Below, in pieces: positions 1 to 8,494 of a stretch of 64,000 bases of DNA; positions within the stretch are counted from its first letter, which is position 1, and each line of letters opens with the position of its first letter. The notes under the pieces were generated by a model. It saw nothing but the letters and a program-made list of their open reading frames with translations. It did not search any database and was not told where the DNA came from. The DNA comes from Nocardioides sp. LHD-245 (GTDB taxonomy: Bacteria; Actinomycetota; Actinomycetes; Propionibacteriales; Nocardioidaceae). Made by a program: the position numbers and the translations under genes. The DNA lies in the NCBI RefSeq assembly GCF_030929495.1, contig NZ_JAVFWN010000020.1:40483-104482 (forward strand), given 5' to 3'.

Positions 1-813
1 TACGACGTACGCACCACGCTCCGCGACGAAGGCGGCGGTCTCGGCGTCGATGAGCGCCGCATGCTCGACGCAGCGCACTCCGAACTCGACCGACCGGCGT
101 GTCGATTCGCTCGTCAGGCAGTGCGCGGCCACGTAGGTGCGCCGTTCGGCACATTCGTTGACGATCGCGCGGATCTCGTCTTCGCGGAACTGGTTCATCC
201 AGATCGGGTCACTGGGCGACATCACGCCGCCGGAGGCGACGATCTTGATGCAATGGGCGCCGCGGCGCAGCTCCTCGCGCGCCGCCTTGATGCACTCGTC
301 GACGCCGTCGGCGATCACGCCCGCCCAGTTCATCGAGGCACACGAGCAGTAGCCGTGCGTGTTGTTCCTCTCGTTCGGCGTGCGGTAGTCGACGTGGCCG
401 CCGGTCATCGACAGGATCTTGCCCGCATAGAAGAACCGCGGCGCCCTGATCAGGCCGTCCGCGATGGCTGCAGCCAGGGGATAGTCGCCACCGCCGATGT
501 CACGCACGGTGGTGAACCCGCTGTCGAGCGCATGACCGAGCTTCTTGATCGCGTAGGCGGTCCGGTACGGCGCATCCCGGTCGTTGAGCACGCGGGGATC
601 GAGGTCGGAGAAGTAGGAGTGGATGTGCATGTCAATCAGGCCCGGCATCAGGGTCTTCCCGGCGACGTCGATCCTGCGCGCCTCGTCCGCTCGGATCGGC
701 TGGTCGGAAACCTCGCGGATCCTGCCGTCCTCGATCAGCACCGCCATCCCCTCGGGGCATTCCTCGGAGACGCCGTCGAAGATCCGGGCGTTCTCCAGAA
801 CGATCTGCGTCAT
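1..813 (-). CDS. Amidohydrolase family protein, C-terminus cut off by the window edge
   Basis: The frame runs from an ATG at 813 leftwards off the window, so 271 codons are visible and the C-terminus is missing. A strong AGGAGG site lies just upstream. The N-terminus reads as a small beta domain followed by PGLIDMHIHSYF, the HxH metal-binding motif of metallo-dependent hydrolases. Further on is HCIKIVASGGVMSP, whose lysine fits the carboxylated metal-bridging lysine, and then AAHCLTSES. This is the imidazolonepropionase/prolidase-like branch, which hydrolyses cyclic or peptide-like amides; the substrate cannot be told. The start overlaps the stop of the upstream MFS gene by 4 nt (ATGA), so uptake and hydrolysis of one substrate are probably coupled. 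Confidence 0.85.
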   Translation of the reverse strand, partial: MTQIVLENARIFDGVSEECPEGMAVLIEDGRIREVSDQPIRADEARRIDVAGKTLMPGLIDMHIHSYFSDLDPRVLNDRDAPYRTAYAIKKLGHALDSGFTTVRDIGGGDYPLAAAIADGLIRAPRFFYAGKILSMTGGHVDYRTPNERNNTHGYCSCASMNWAGVIADGVDECIKAAREELRRGAHCIKIVASGGVMSPSDPIWMNQFREDEIRAIVNECAERRTYVAAHCLTSESTRRSVEFGVRCVEHAALIDAETAAFVAERGAYVV

Positions 814-2159
814 CGTCGAGCCTCCTGTGCCACCTGCGTCGTCACCGTCACGTGATCAGTCTGCGGCTCGCGGTACCACGCCAGCACGACGGCCAGCGCC
901 AGCACCGCCGTCGAGGCGACGAAGACGGGGAAGGCCAGGCGGGAGCCGGTGGCGTCCGTGAGCCACACGGCGACGAAGGGCATGAACCCACCGATGATGA
1001 CCGTGAGGTTGTACGCCGCGGCGCCGGCCGTGACCCGGACCTGGGCCGGGAAGAGCTCCACCACGTTGATGACGGCCGGAGTGATGAACACGGACAGCGG
1101 GATGACGAAGATCAGCGCGCCCAGCAGGCCGAGGGCGAAGATGCCGGTCGAGCCCAACAGGAAGGTCGGCACGACACCCACCGCCATGGCACTGGCTCCA
1201 ACGACCAGGATCGGCTTCCTGCCTATCCGGTCGGCCAGGCCGCCCGAGAGCAGGATTCCCGCGATGATCGTGAGGCCGGCGATGGTGTTGATCGTCAGCG
1301 CCTCCTCCTTCGAGAAGCCGTTGGCCAGCATGTAGGCGAGGTAGGCCGCGACACTGACGTAGACGGCGATCGAGTAGAACGTCCCGAAGCCCAGGTACAG
1401 GAGGATGGCGCGGGCGTTCTGACGCATCGCGAGCCAGAAGCCCTCCGGGATCGGCTCGACCGTCGCGGCGTCCCGCTGCTCGTGAATCTGCTGGAACTCA
1501 GGCGTCTCCTTCAGCGAGCGCCTGATGTAGAGACCGACGAAGCCGAGGGGCAGCGCGGTGGCGAAGACCACGCGCCACCCCCACGACTGCATCTCCTCGG
1601 CCGGCAGCGCGATGGTGAGCACGGTCCCCAGGGTCGATCCCAGGACCATGGCACAGAAGGTGCTCACTCCCAGGAAGCTCACCATCCGCGCCCGACGATC
1701 CGGCGGCGCGTGCTCGTAGAGGAACGCGGCAGCACCGGCCAACTCACCCCCGGCCGCGATGCCCTGCGCGATGCGGGCGCAGATCAGCAGCATCGGCGCG
1801 GCGATCCCGATGGCGGCGTACGCCGGGATCAGGGCGATGGAGAAGGTGGCGATCGACATCAGCGTGATCGTGACGTAGAGGATGTGACGCCGACCGTAGC
1901 GATCACCGATGCGCGCCAGCACGACGCCTCCGATGGGCCGCACCACGAAGGCGATGCCGTACGCCGCCCAGGTGTTCAACATGGCGGCCGTCGGGTTGTC
2001 GGCGGGGAACATCGCGACCGAGATGAAGGCGGCGACCACGCCGTACACCGCGAACTCGTACCACTCGACGAAGTTGCCGATCGACGCCGCGACGACCGTA
2101 CGGCGCAGGCTGGGTCTGTTCGCTGCACCTCGAGGCACGTCTACCTCCTCAACATTCAC
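810..2159 (-). CDS. MFS transporter, metabolite:H+ symporter (ProP/MHS) type
   Basis: This 449-aa protein has about 12 hydrophobic segments. The loop motif GDRYGRRHIL after helix 2 and ADRIGRKPIL in the second half are the duplicated MFS signature, and the long second-half loops fit the metabolite:H+ symporter family, which imports small organic acids or betaine-like solutes with protons. Length is normal for the family. It is translationally coupled to the amidohydrolase downstream by an ATGA overlap, which suggests it imports that enzyme's substrate (inference). A 170-bp gap separates it from the cupin gene. Confidence 0.85.
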   Translation of the reverse strand: MNVEEVDVPRGAANRPSLRRTVVAASIGNFVEWYEFAVYGVVAAFISVAMFPADNPTAAMLNTWAAYGIAFVVRPIGGVVLARIGDRYGRRHILYVTITLMSIATFSIALIPAYAAIGIAAPMLLICARIAQGIAAGGELAGAAAFLYEHAPPDRRARMVSFLGVSTFCAMVLGSTLGTVLTIALPAEEMQSWGWRVVFATALPLGFVGLYIRRSLKETPEFQQIHEQRDAATVEPIPEGFWLAMRQNARAILLYLGFGTFYSIAVYVSVAAYLAYMLANGFSKEEALTINTIAGLTIIAGILLSGGLADRIGRKPILVVGASAMAVGVVPTFLLGSTGIFALGLLGALIFVIPLSVFITPAVINVVELFPAQVRVTAGAAAYNLTVIIGGFMPFVAVWLTDATGSRLAFPVFVASTAVLALAVVLAWYREPQTDHVTVTTQVAQEARR

Positions 2160-2329
2160 GAGGTCTTCTCTCCGCTACGCCACCCGCAGTGGCCGGTCTC
2201 ACCGGATGTGCTCGGTGCGTGGTCAAGACCAGCATCGCCTGACGCAACCTGGCAGGGCAGTAGTCATGTGTCGTGACCTCAGCTGGGCTCATTTGACCGA
2301 TGTCGCGGGCCACTGCAGGACGTCGCTGG

Positions 2330-2875
2330 TCAGGAGCCCGCGGTGGCGCGGGGCTCGTACTTGGTGCCCACCACCACTGCTGCCACGACGCAGGGCTCGG
2401 TTCCCCGATTGACCCACCGGTGAACGTTGCCGACCTGGACGATCACGTCGCCGGTCTGGAGCTCCTTGGCCTGCGAGTCGCTGAGCTCCAGGGTGATGGG
2501 ACCGGACACGACCACGACCAGATCGATCGTCTCCGACATGTGCATGCCATCGGTGCCGGGCTCGACCGTGGTCAGGAGACCAGGGAAGGTCTCCTCCAAT
2601 TCCTCGAGCTGACTCTCCGTCGGATCCTCGATGGGGGCAGCGGCCTGGCCCGGTTGCAGCGTGAGCAGCACGAACCGCCAGCCGTCGGTGGGCGGAAAAT
2701 GACTGTGCCAGGAAGGCTGCGAGCCGTCCCGCGGCAGGATTCGTTCATCGGCGCCCCAGATGTGGTGCATCGCCACACCGGGCAGCGCCTCGGCCGATCG
2801 AGCCTCGATCGTGGAATCCTCGGTAAAGACCGGATTGCCGTTCTCGTCGTTCGCCGAGATCACCCTTCGGAGCAT
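2330..2875 (-). CDS. Cupin-domain protein
   Basis: The 181-aa protein has a single cupin barrel. WHSHFPP at about residues 55-61 and the C-terminal GDVIVQVGNVHRWVN hold the two cupin motifs, and several histidines could bind metal. GVAMHHIWGADE near residue 35 is typical of small stand-alone cupins next to catabolic genes. The start at 2875 has an AAGGGG site about 8 nt upstream. The gene lies between the MFS/amidohydrolase pair and the ABC importer on the same strand, with about 170-bp gaps on each side, so it is probably transcribed on its own. Function is unknown; sensing or modifying a carbonyl or acid intermediate is possible. Confidence 0.75.
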   Translation of the reverse strand: MLRRVISANDENGNPVFTEDSTIEARSAEALPGVAMHHIWGADERILPRDGSQPSWHSHFPPTDGWRFVLLTLQPGQAAAPIEDPTESQLEELEETFPGLLTTVEPGTDGMHMSETIDLVVVVSGPITLELSDSQAKELQTGDVIVQVGNVHRWVNRGTEPCVVAAVVVGTKYEPRATAGS

Positions 2876-3045
2876 GGTCGTCCCCTTCGTCTGGTCATGG
2901 GCTGGGCTGCGGTCCTCGGGCGGTGGTGGCCACCATCACGAATCCGTCCTCATTCACCGCCTTCGTTCATCCTGATTTCTCGCGATGACACAGGCCATGG
3001 AGGAATGTCGCGGTTTCGGCCGGGGTTTCTCGACGCCTGTCGGGA

Positions 3046-3789
3046 TCAGGGGCCAGGCCTCGGTCCGCCGCCGGGCATGGAGGCGAGCAGCTTCCGGGTG
3101 TAGGCGGTGGCGGGAGCCGCGAAGACACGATCGGTCGGACCCTGCTCGACGATCCGCCCGGCGGCCATCACGGCGACGTGGGTCGCCACGTAGCGCACCA
3201 CGGCGAGGTTGTGGGAGATGAAGAGCATCGTCAGGCCGGAGTCGCGCTGCATCTCCCGGACGAGGTTCAAGATGGCGCCCTGGACGGAGACGTCGAGCGC
3301 CGAGGTGATCTCGTCGGCGAGGACGACAGTGGGCCGTCCGGCCAGCGCCCGGGCGATCGCCACCCGCTGTCGCTGTCCACCAGAGAGGCGCGCTGGTGGG
3401 TCGGCAGCCCGGTCGGGGTCCAGGTGGACGAGTCGGAGGAGGCGGGCGATCTCGGCGCGCTGCGGCGCTCGCCGGAGCCGCTCGGGCAGCGCCTCGGCGA
3501 TGCTCCGGCCGATGCTCATCCGCGGGTCGAGCGAGGAGGACGGGTCCTGGAAGACCATCTGGATCGGCCGGCGACGTCCCTGGCTCTGGACCGGCCGCCC
3601 GTCGAGCAGGACCCGTCCGCGGGACAGGGGTGCCAGCCCGACCGCTGCCCGGGCGAGCGTGGACTTCCCGGAGCCGGACTCGCCGACCAACCCCATGATC
3701 TGGTGCTCGGGCACGGTCAGGCTCACCCCGTCGAGGACGGTGTGGTGCCCGTAGCGAACCGTGACGTCCTCGAAGTCGAGCCTGCTCAT
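3046..3789 (-). CDS. Peptide/nickel-type ABC transporter ATP-binding protein (DppF/OppF-like)
   Basis: The 247-aa protein is a single ABC ATPase domain. It has Walker A GESGSGKST, Q-loop FQDPSSSLDPRM, signature LSGGQRQRVAIARAL, Walker B VVLADEITSALD and the switch histidine in LLFISHNLAVV. A short C-terminal tail (ATAYTRKLLASMPGG) is the oligopeptide-type extension. It is the last gene of a four-gene importer operon, and its ATG overlaps the stop of the fused permease-ATPase by 4 nt. The protein energises import at the inner face of the membrane as a heterodimer with the ATPase half of that fusion. Confidence 0.92.
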   Translation of the reverse strand: MSRLDFEDVTVRYGHHTVLDGVSLTVPEHQIMGLVGESGSGKSTLARAAVGLAPLSRGRVLLDGRPVQSQGRRRPIQMVFQDPSSSLDPRMSIGRSIAEALPERLRRAPQRAEIARLLRLVHLDPDRAADPPARLSGGQRQRVAIARALAGRPTVVLADEITSALDVSVQGAILNLVREMQRDSGLTMLFISHNLAVVRYVATHVAVMAAGRIVEQGPTDRVFAAPATAYTRKLLASMPGGGPRPGP

Positions 3790-5681
3790 CCGACAGCCAC
3801 CTCCTTGGTCTCGGCGGGAAGCGGATCACCGACGTGCCAGCACGCCACGGTGCCGGCCGGGCCGGCCTGCAGCGTGGGCTCCTCCTGCCGGCAGCGGTCG
3901 GTCACCCGGGGGCAGCGAGCGGCGAACGCACAGCCGTCCGGTACGTGCCGGGGATCCACCGGTTGGCCCGCGATGGTGGCCAGCGGGGCGTCGAGGTCGG
4001 TCGTCATCTCGGGAACCGCCCCGATGAGAGCCCGGGTGTAGGGATGCCGGGCCTGGGTGTACAGGTCCGCCGCGGGAAGGTCCTCGACGATCCGGCCCGC
4101 GTACATGACGAGCACGCGCTCGCAGATGCTCGAGACGACCGAGACGTCGTGGCTGATCAGAAGCAGTGCGGTGCCGTGCTTGCGGCGGATCTCCTGGAGC
4201 AGGTCGAGCACCTGCCGCTGCACGGTCATGTCGAGCGCGGTCGTCGGCTCGTCGGCGACGATCAGCCGTGGGGTGCCCATGAGCCCCATCGCGATCATGG
4301 CCCGCTGGCGCATGCCACCCGAGAACTCGTGCGGGTACTGGCGAAGGCGACGCTCGGGGTCGGAGAGGTGCACGGCGCGGAGCCGGTCGGCAGCACGCGC
4401 GGAGGCCTGCCGCCGGGTGAGTCCCTGGTGCCGACGCGCGGCCTCGCCGAGCTGGCTGCCGAGGCGCATCACGGGGTTGAGCGACGTCATCGGATCCTGG
4501 AAGACGACCGCGAGGGACGTCCCGAGCAGCGCATCGTGGGCGGTACGCCGACCGGAGCGGAGGTCGGTCGCGCAGAAGGTGAGGCGTTCGGCGGTGACGC
4601 GGCCGGGTTCTTCGACGAGCTGCGCGACGGCCAGCGCCGTCATCGACTTCCCGGAGCCCGACTCCCCCACGATGCCGACGGCTTCACCGGCCCGCAGGGC
4701 GATCGAGACTCCGCGCACCGGGGAGACCGGGCCGTACGGCCCGGGGAAGGCGATCTCGAGATCACGGACGTCGAGCACGAGGTCGGTGTCGGCGTCACGG
4801 GTGTTCGACCGCGGGGAAACCGACCGGCGTTCCGTCAACGACCTCGTCGTCCGGATCCGGGACTTCGCGCCGAAGGTGCCGGCGGCCGCCTCGCCGGTGA
4901 GGTTGAGCGCCAACCCGGTGAGGACGAAGGCGACGCCGGGAGCGAGAGCGGCGAGCGGGTTGTCGTAGATGATCGCGAGCCCGTCCTGCATGAGACGTCC
5001 CCAGTCGAACTGCGGCGCCTGCACGCCGATGCCGAGGAAGGACAGCCCGCCGAAGGCGAGGAGGACGCTGCTCGCGGTCACGGTCGCGTTGACGACCAGG
5101 GGCTCGGCGATATTGGGCAGGACGTGCCGCACCATGATGCGCAACGGGTGGACGCCGGCGATGCGTGCCGCGGCGACGAAGTCCCGCTCGGCGACTCCGG
5201 CGCCGAGCGCGTAGACGAGCCGCGCGAAGGGCGGTGCGATCGCGATCCCGATGGCGAGCAGGGCGCTCGTCGTGCTGACGCCGAGGATGACCGCGAGGAA
5301 GAGGACCATCAGCAGGCTCGGGAAGCCGAGGAGCACGTTGACGAACGCGACGACGAGCCGGCCCAGCCGCCGCGGGAGGAGCAGGGGAGCCATGCCGAGC
5401 AGGAGGCCGAGCCCGACGCCGAAGATGGTGGCCGCGAGGGTCAGGACGATCGACAGGCGGGTCGCGACCAGGGTCCGGAAGAGGATGTCACGGCCGAGGT
5501 TGTCGGTGCCCGCCCAGTGCTCGGGTGACGGGCCCGCGAGCATGTTGTCGGTATGGGTGGCCGTCGCGCGATCACCCCAGACCAGGGGCGCGAGGACGGC
5601 GAGCAGGGCGAGGATCACCAACAGTGTGATCCCGACGATGCCGAGGGGGGTGCGCAGCACCTCGGGCCGGCGGCGACGCAT
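3786..5681 (-). CDS. Fused ABC permease-ATPase (DppC-DppD fusion) of a peptide-type importer
   Basis: This 631-aa protein combines two subunits that are usually separate. Residues 1 to about 275 are a DppC-like permease: an N-terminal membrane segment, the GTDNLGRDILFR motif, and the EAA loop AARIAGVHPLRIMVRHVLPN that docks onto the ATPase. After a basic linker at about 275-305, the rest is an ATPase with Walker A GESGSGKS, signature FSGGMRQRAMIAM, Walker B LIVADEPTTALD and a Cys-rich C-terminus (CAFAARCPRVTDRCRQE) typical of DppD/OppD. The frame is open throughout, so this is a true fusion and not two frames merged by error. It starts one base inside the dppB-like stop and overlaps the next ATPase by 4 nt. 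Confidence 0.92.
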   Translation of the reverse strand: MRRRRPEVLRTPLGIVGITLLVILALLAVLAPLVWGDRATATHTDNMLAGPSPEHWAGTDNLGRDILFRTLVATRLSIVLTLAATIFGVGLGLLLGMAPLLLPRRLGRLVVAFVNVLLGFPSLLMVLFLAVILGVSTTSALLAIGIAIAPPFARLVYALGAGVAERDFVAAARIAGVHPLRIMVRHVLPNIAEPLVVNATVTASSVLLAFGGLSFLGIGVQAPQFDWGRLMQDGLAIIYDNPLAALAPGVAFVLTGLALNLTGEAAAGTFGAKSRIRTTRSLTERRSVSPRSNTRDADTDLVLDVRDLEIAFPGPYGPVSPVRGVSIALRAGEAVGIVGESGSGKSMTALAVAQLVEEPGRVTAERLTFCATDLRSGRRTAHDALLGTSLAVVFQDPMTSLNPVMRLGSQLGEAARRHQGLTRRQASARAADRLRAVHLSDPERRLRQYPHEFSGGMRQRAMIAMGLMGTPRLIVADEPTTALDMTVQRQVLDLLQEIRRKHGTALLLISHDVSVVSSICERVLVMYAGRIVEDLPAADLYTQARHPYTRALIGAVPEMTTDLDAPLATIAGQPVDPRHVPDGCAFAARCPRVTDRCRQEEPTLQAGPAGTVACWHVGDPLPAETKEVAVG

Positions 5682-6673
5682 CAGGAGTCTCCGATCATGG
5701 AGCGGGGGTCGATGGCGGCGATGGCCACGTCGACGAGGGTGTTGACGGTGAGCGCGATCGCGCCGTAGACGAGGACGGCCCCCTGCACCAGCGGGTAGTC
5801 CCGGCTCTGGATCGAGGAGACGATGGTGCCGCCCAGGCCGGGCCAGGCGAAGACGTTCTCGACCAGCACCGTGCCGGCGACCATCGTGGCGAGCATGAGG
5901 CCACTCAGCGTGAGCGTGGCGGTGACGGCGTTGGGCAGCGCGTGGCGCAGGTTGATCCGCAGCGCGCTCAGCCGCTTCGCCCGCGCCGTCCGGACGTAGT
6001 CGGCGTCGAGCACGGCCAGCATCTCGACCCGGACGATGCGGGCCAGCACCGCGGCCGGCCCGACAGCCAGGGCCAGCACCGGCAGCACGTAGGAGTCGAG
6101 GCCGTCGCGACCGGCCGCCGGGACGAGCCCCAGGTTCACCGCGAACACCGCGACCAAGGCGACGCAGACGACGAATTCGGGGATCGAGGCGAGCACGATG
6201 CTGGTCCCGACGAACGTGAGCTCGGTACGACGTCGCCGCCCCTGCCGCGTCGCGACGGCCAGGGCGACCCCTGCCGGCACGGCGAACGCGAACGTGACCA
6301 CGAAGGCCGGGAGTGCCAGCGAGAGCGTGGCCAGCAGCCGTTGGCCGATGGTCTCCGCCACCGAGAGCTGGGTGAGGATCGACTCCCCCAGGTCGCCGGT
6401 GAACAGGTCCCGGAGGTAGGTCAGGTACTGGTCGAGCAGGGGTTCATCGAGTCCCAGCTGCTCCCGCCTCGCCGCAACGAGCTCGGCGGGAGCGCTGGTG
6501 CCGAGCGCGGCACGGACCGGATCGCCGGGCACGAGCTGGATCATCAGGAAGGACGCCGTCACCAGGATCCACAGAGAGATCAGCAACCGCCGCGCTCTCC
6601 GGAGGACGAACCTCGTCCAGCGCCCGCGCGTCCGCCGCGCCGATGCATGAGCCACCGCCACCGTCGCCGTCAC
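5681..6673 (-). CDS. Peptide-type ABC transporter permease (DppB-like)
   Basis: The 330-aa protein has six membrane segments. The N-terminal helix ending SFLMIQLVPGDPVRA is the hallmark of DppB/OppB permeases, and the EAA-type loop ADYVRTARAKRLSALRINLRHALPNA lies near residue 215. It pairs with the permease half of the fused downstream protein to form the channel. The gene follows the binding-protein gene after 4 nt and shares one base with the next gene (TGATG), so the four genes are one transcript. Confidence 0.92.
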   Translation of the reverse strand: MTATVAVAHASARRTRGRWTRFVLRRARRLLISLWILVTASFLMIQLVPGDPVRAALGTSAPAELVAARREQLGLDEPLLDQYLTYLRDLFTGDLGESILTQLSVAETIGQRLLATLSLALPAFVVTFAFAVPAGVALAVATRQGRRRRTELTFVGTSIVLASIPEFVVCVALVAVFAVNLGLVPAAGRDGLDSYVLPVLALAVGPAAVLARIVRVEMLAVLDADYVRTARAKRLSALRINLRHALPNAVTATLTLSGLMLATMVAGTVLVENVFAWPGLGGTIVSSIQSRDYPLVQGAVLVYGAIALTVNTLVDVAIAAIDPRSMIGDS

Positions 6674-6677
6674 CGGA

Positions 6678-8258
6678 TCAGCTCAGCATCCTGATGCTCG
6701 TCGGTACCATCAGGTTGCCCGCCCGCTCGAGCTCGGCGCCCTTGTGGAAGGTCAGCACGGTGACATTGGCGAACGGGACGACGTCGGCGCTCTGGAAGAG
6801 CGCCGCCTCGGCCGCCTCCCACTCGGGGCAGCTGTCGGTACCGACCTCGGTCAGCGCTGCTTCGGCGTGGGAGTCATAGTCGGCGTTGCCGACGGAACCG
6901 AAGTTGTTGCCGCCCAGGGCAGGCGACGGGCCGGAGACGAAAGGCATGAGCACCAGGGGGTTCGGGGCCTTCGGCGACGACCAGGTGACGTCCCAGTCGC
7001 CGGTCTGGAAGAGCGCCGCGGTGTGCTCGGTGATGTCCAGTGCCCGGGCGTCGACCTCGGCACCCAGCTTCTCCCAGGCCGCAACCACCAGCTCCGCGGC
7101 CGCGGTCTGACCGGGCCCCTGGCTGCTGTAGACGAACGTGAGCGACAGCTTCATGCCGTCCTTGGTGAGCACACCGTCGTCGTTCTTGGCCCAGCCGGCC
7201 GCGGTCAGCGCGTCGGCGGCGGCAGCCGGATCGCTGCCCGGCAGGTTCCCCTTGACAGTGTTGCCGTCGCAGACGCCGGTGTCGTACACGGCCAACGCCG
7301 TGGGGGTCGAGCCCCGGCCGGACGTGATGACCCGCTGCAGCTCGGTCAGGTCGAGCGCCTGGGTGAGCGCCGTGCGGACCACCGGATCGCTGCCGACCCG
7401 GCCGGGCGCCTGGTTGTACCACTGGTGGGCGTACGCGCTCTGCGTCTCCACGGCGTCGATGCCCTGCTTCTCGAGCCGGTCGCCGTCGCGCCCGAGGAAG
7501 GACGCCGCATTGGCCTGCCCGCTGAGGATCAGGTTGGTGGCCGTGGACTCGCTGGAGACCACCTTGAACACGACGGTCGAGGGGGTTCCGGTCTCGGATG
7601 TCGTCGCGCCGCCCGGGCCCCAGGCGTAGTCCTTCCGGACAGCCAGCGTGTAGTGGTCGCCCGGCACGGACTCGGTCACTGTGAAGGGTCCGGTCCCCGC
7701 GGTGCCGGCCTTGAGGCTGTCGCGGTCCTTCATCCCCGACCGGCACACCATGGGCAGGTGGGCGAAGCCCTCGAGGACGAAGGGGGCGGGCGAGGTGAGC
7801 GTGACGGCGACGGTCGAGCCGGACGCACTGGCCCGGGCGTCGGCGGGCACGTACACGCCGTGGAACGGGCTCGCGTTGGCGACGTCGGCGACGTACTCGA
7901 TGTTGTCGACCACCGTCTGGGCGTCGAACGCCGAGCCGTCCGAGCAGGTGACGTCGTCCCGGAGCTCGAAGGTGACGGCCTCGGCAGTGACCTTCCACGA
8001 CGAGGCGAGCTGGGGCTGGATGGTCCCGCGCGGGTCGACGCCCACGAGGGTGTCGTACGCGAAGCTGCCGATCTCGGTCGCGACGAACGAGGCCTGCGGG
8101 TCGAGGTTCCCCGGATCGGCCAGCGTGGCCAGGGTGAACGTCTTTCCGTCGACGTAGTCACCGGAGCCGGCCGGGTCGGGAGAGCCACCGCACGCGGCGA
8201 GGCCGGCGGCAGCGAGGAGAAGGGGCAGTACGCGAACAGCCTGGTCACGGATGGACAT
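6678..8258 (-). CDS. Extracellular solute-binding lipoprotein of the peptide-type ABC importer (SBP family 5)
   Basis: I start this 526-aa protein at the ATG at 8258, because it gives a signal peptide with lipobox LLAAAGLAAC followed by GGS; the open frame continues upstream without a coding signal. The mature part has family-5 features: TFTLATLADPGNLDPQ, then FELRDDVTCSDGSAFDAQTVVDN, and late positions such as SPALGGNNFGS. It captures the substrate at the cell surface and hands it to the DppBC-like channel. As first gene of the operon it normally gives the most transcript. The substrate may be a peptide, an opine-like compound or another small solute; the nearby amidohydrolase and PucR gene suggest a nitrogenous one (inference). 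Confidence 0.9.
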   Translation of the reverse strand: MSIRDQAVRVLPLLLAAAGLAACGGSPDPAGSGDYVDGKTFTLATLADPGNLDPQASFVATEIGSFAYDTLVGVDPRGTIQPQLASSWKVTAEAVTFELRDDVTCSDGSAFDAQTVVDNIEYVADVANASPFHGVYVPADARASASGSTVAVTLTSPAPFVLEGFAHLPMVCRSGMKDRDSLKAGTAGTGPFTVTESVPGDHYTLAVRKDYAWGPGGATTSETGTPSTVVFKVVSSESTATNLILSGQANAASFLGRDGDRLEKQGIDAVETQSAYAHQWYNQAPGRVGSDPVVRTALTQALDLTELQRVITSGRGSTPTALAVYDTGVCDGNTVKGNLPGSDPAAAADALTAAGWAKNDDGVLTKDGMKLSLTFVYSSQGPGQTAAAELVVAAWEKLGAEVDARALDITEHTAALFQTGDWDVTWSSPKAPNPLVLMPFVSGPSPALGGNNFGSVGNADYDSHAEAALTEVGTDSCPEWEAAEAALFQSADVVPFANVTVLTFHKGAELERAGNLMVPTSIRMLS

Positions 8259-8377
8259 GATCAGCGGCCCTCGTTTCGGCGTTGGTTGGGCGGGCGACGG
8301 GATACGCGAGTGCCGACGCGATGATCCGGACCGATGACGGCGGGTCCTGGAGATCGCCCCAGATGGGCGGCTGCGAT

Positions 8378-8396
8378 CGAGCCAGTATTGGGCTCG
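8378..8396. promoter_or_regulatory. Inverted repeat in the importer/PucR intergenic region
   Basis: CGAGCC and GGCTCG are separated by 7 nt, about 120 bp upstream of the binding-protein gene and downstream of the PucR gene. The 236-bp gap holds no gene. It could be the operator of the PucR regulator, but a 6-bp arm in this GC-rich sequence is weak evidence. Confidence 0.25.
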
Positions 8397-8494
8397 CGAG
8401 CGACCCCTCATAGCGTCGCCTGTCGCTGTTCAGAGGGCTCTTCGGCGACAATCGTCGCTAGCGCCCGGGCCGGTACGCCGCCCGGGCGGGGCGG

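Noticed and set aside
852..2276. 474-codon plus-strand frame
   Set aside because: Antisense to the MFS gene, whose membrane segments and motifs are unambiguous.
2954..3829. 291-codon minus-strand frame over the DppF-like ATPase
   Set aside because: Same strand but another frame; it lacks all ABC motifs, which are in the 3046-3789 frame.
3834..5528. 564-codon plus-strand frame across the ABC transporter
   Set aside because: Antisense to the fused permease-ATPase with clear motifs; no ribosome binding site and biased composition.
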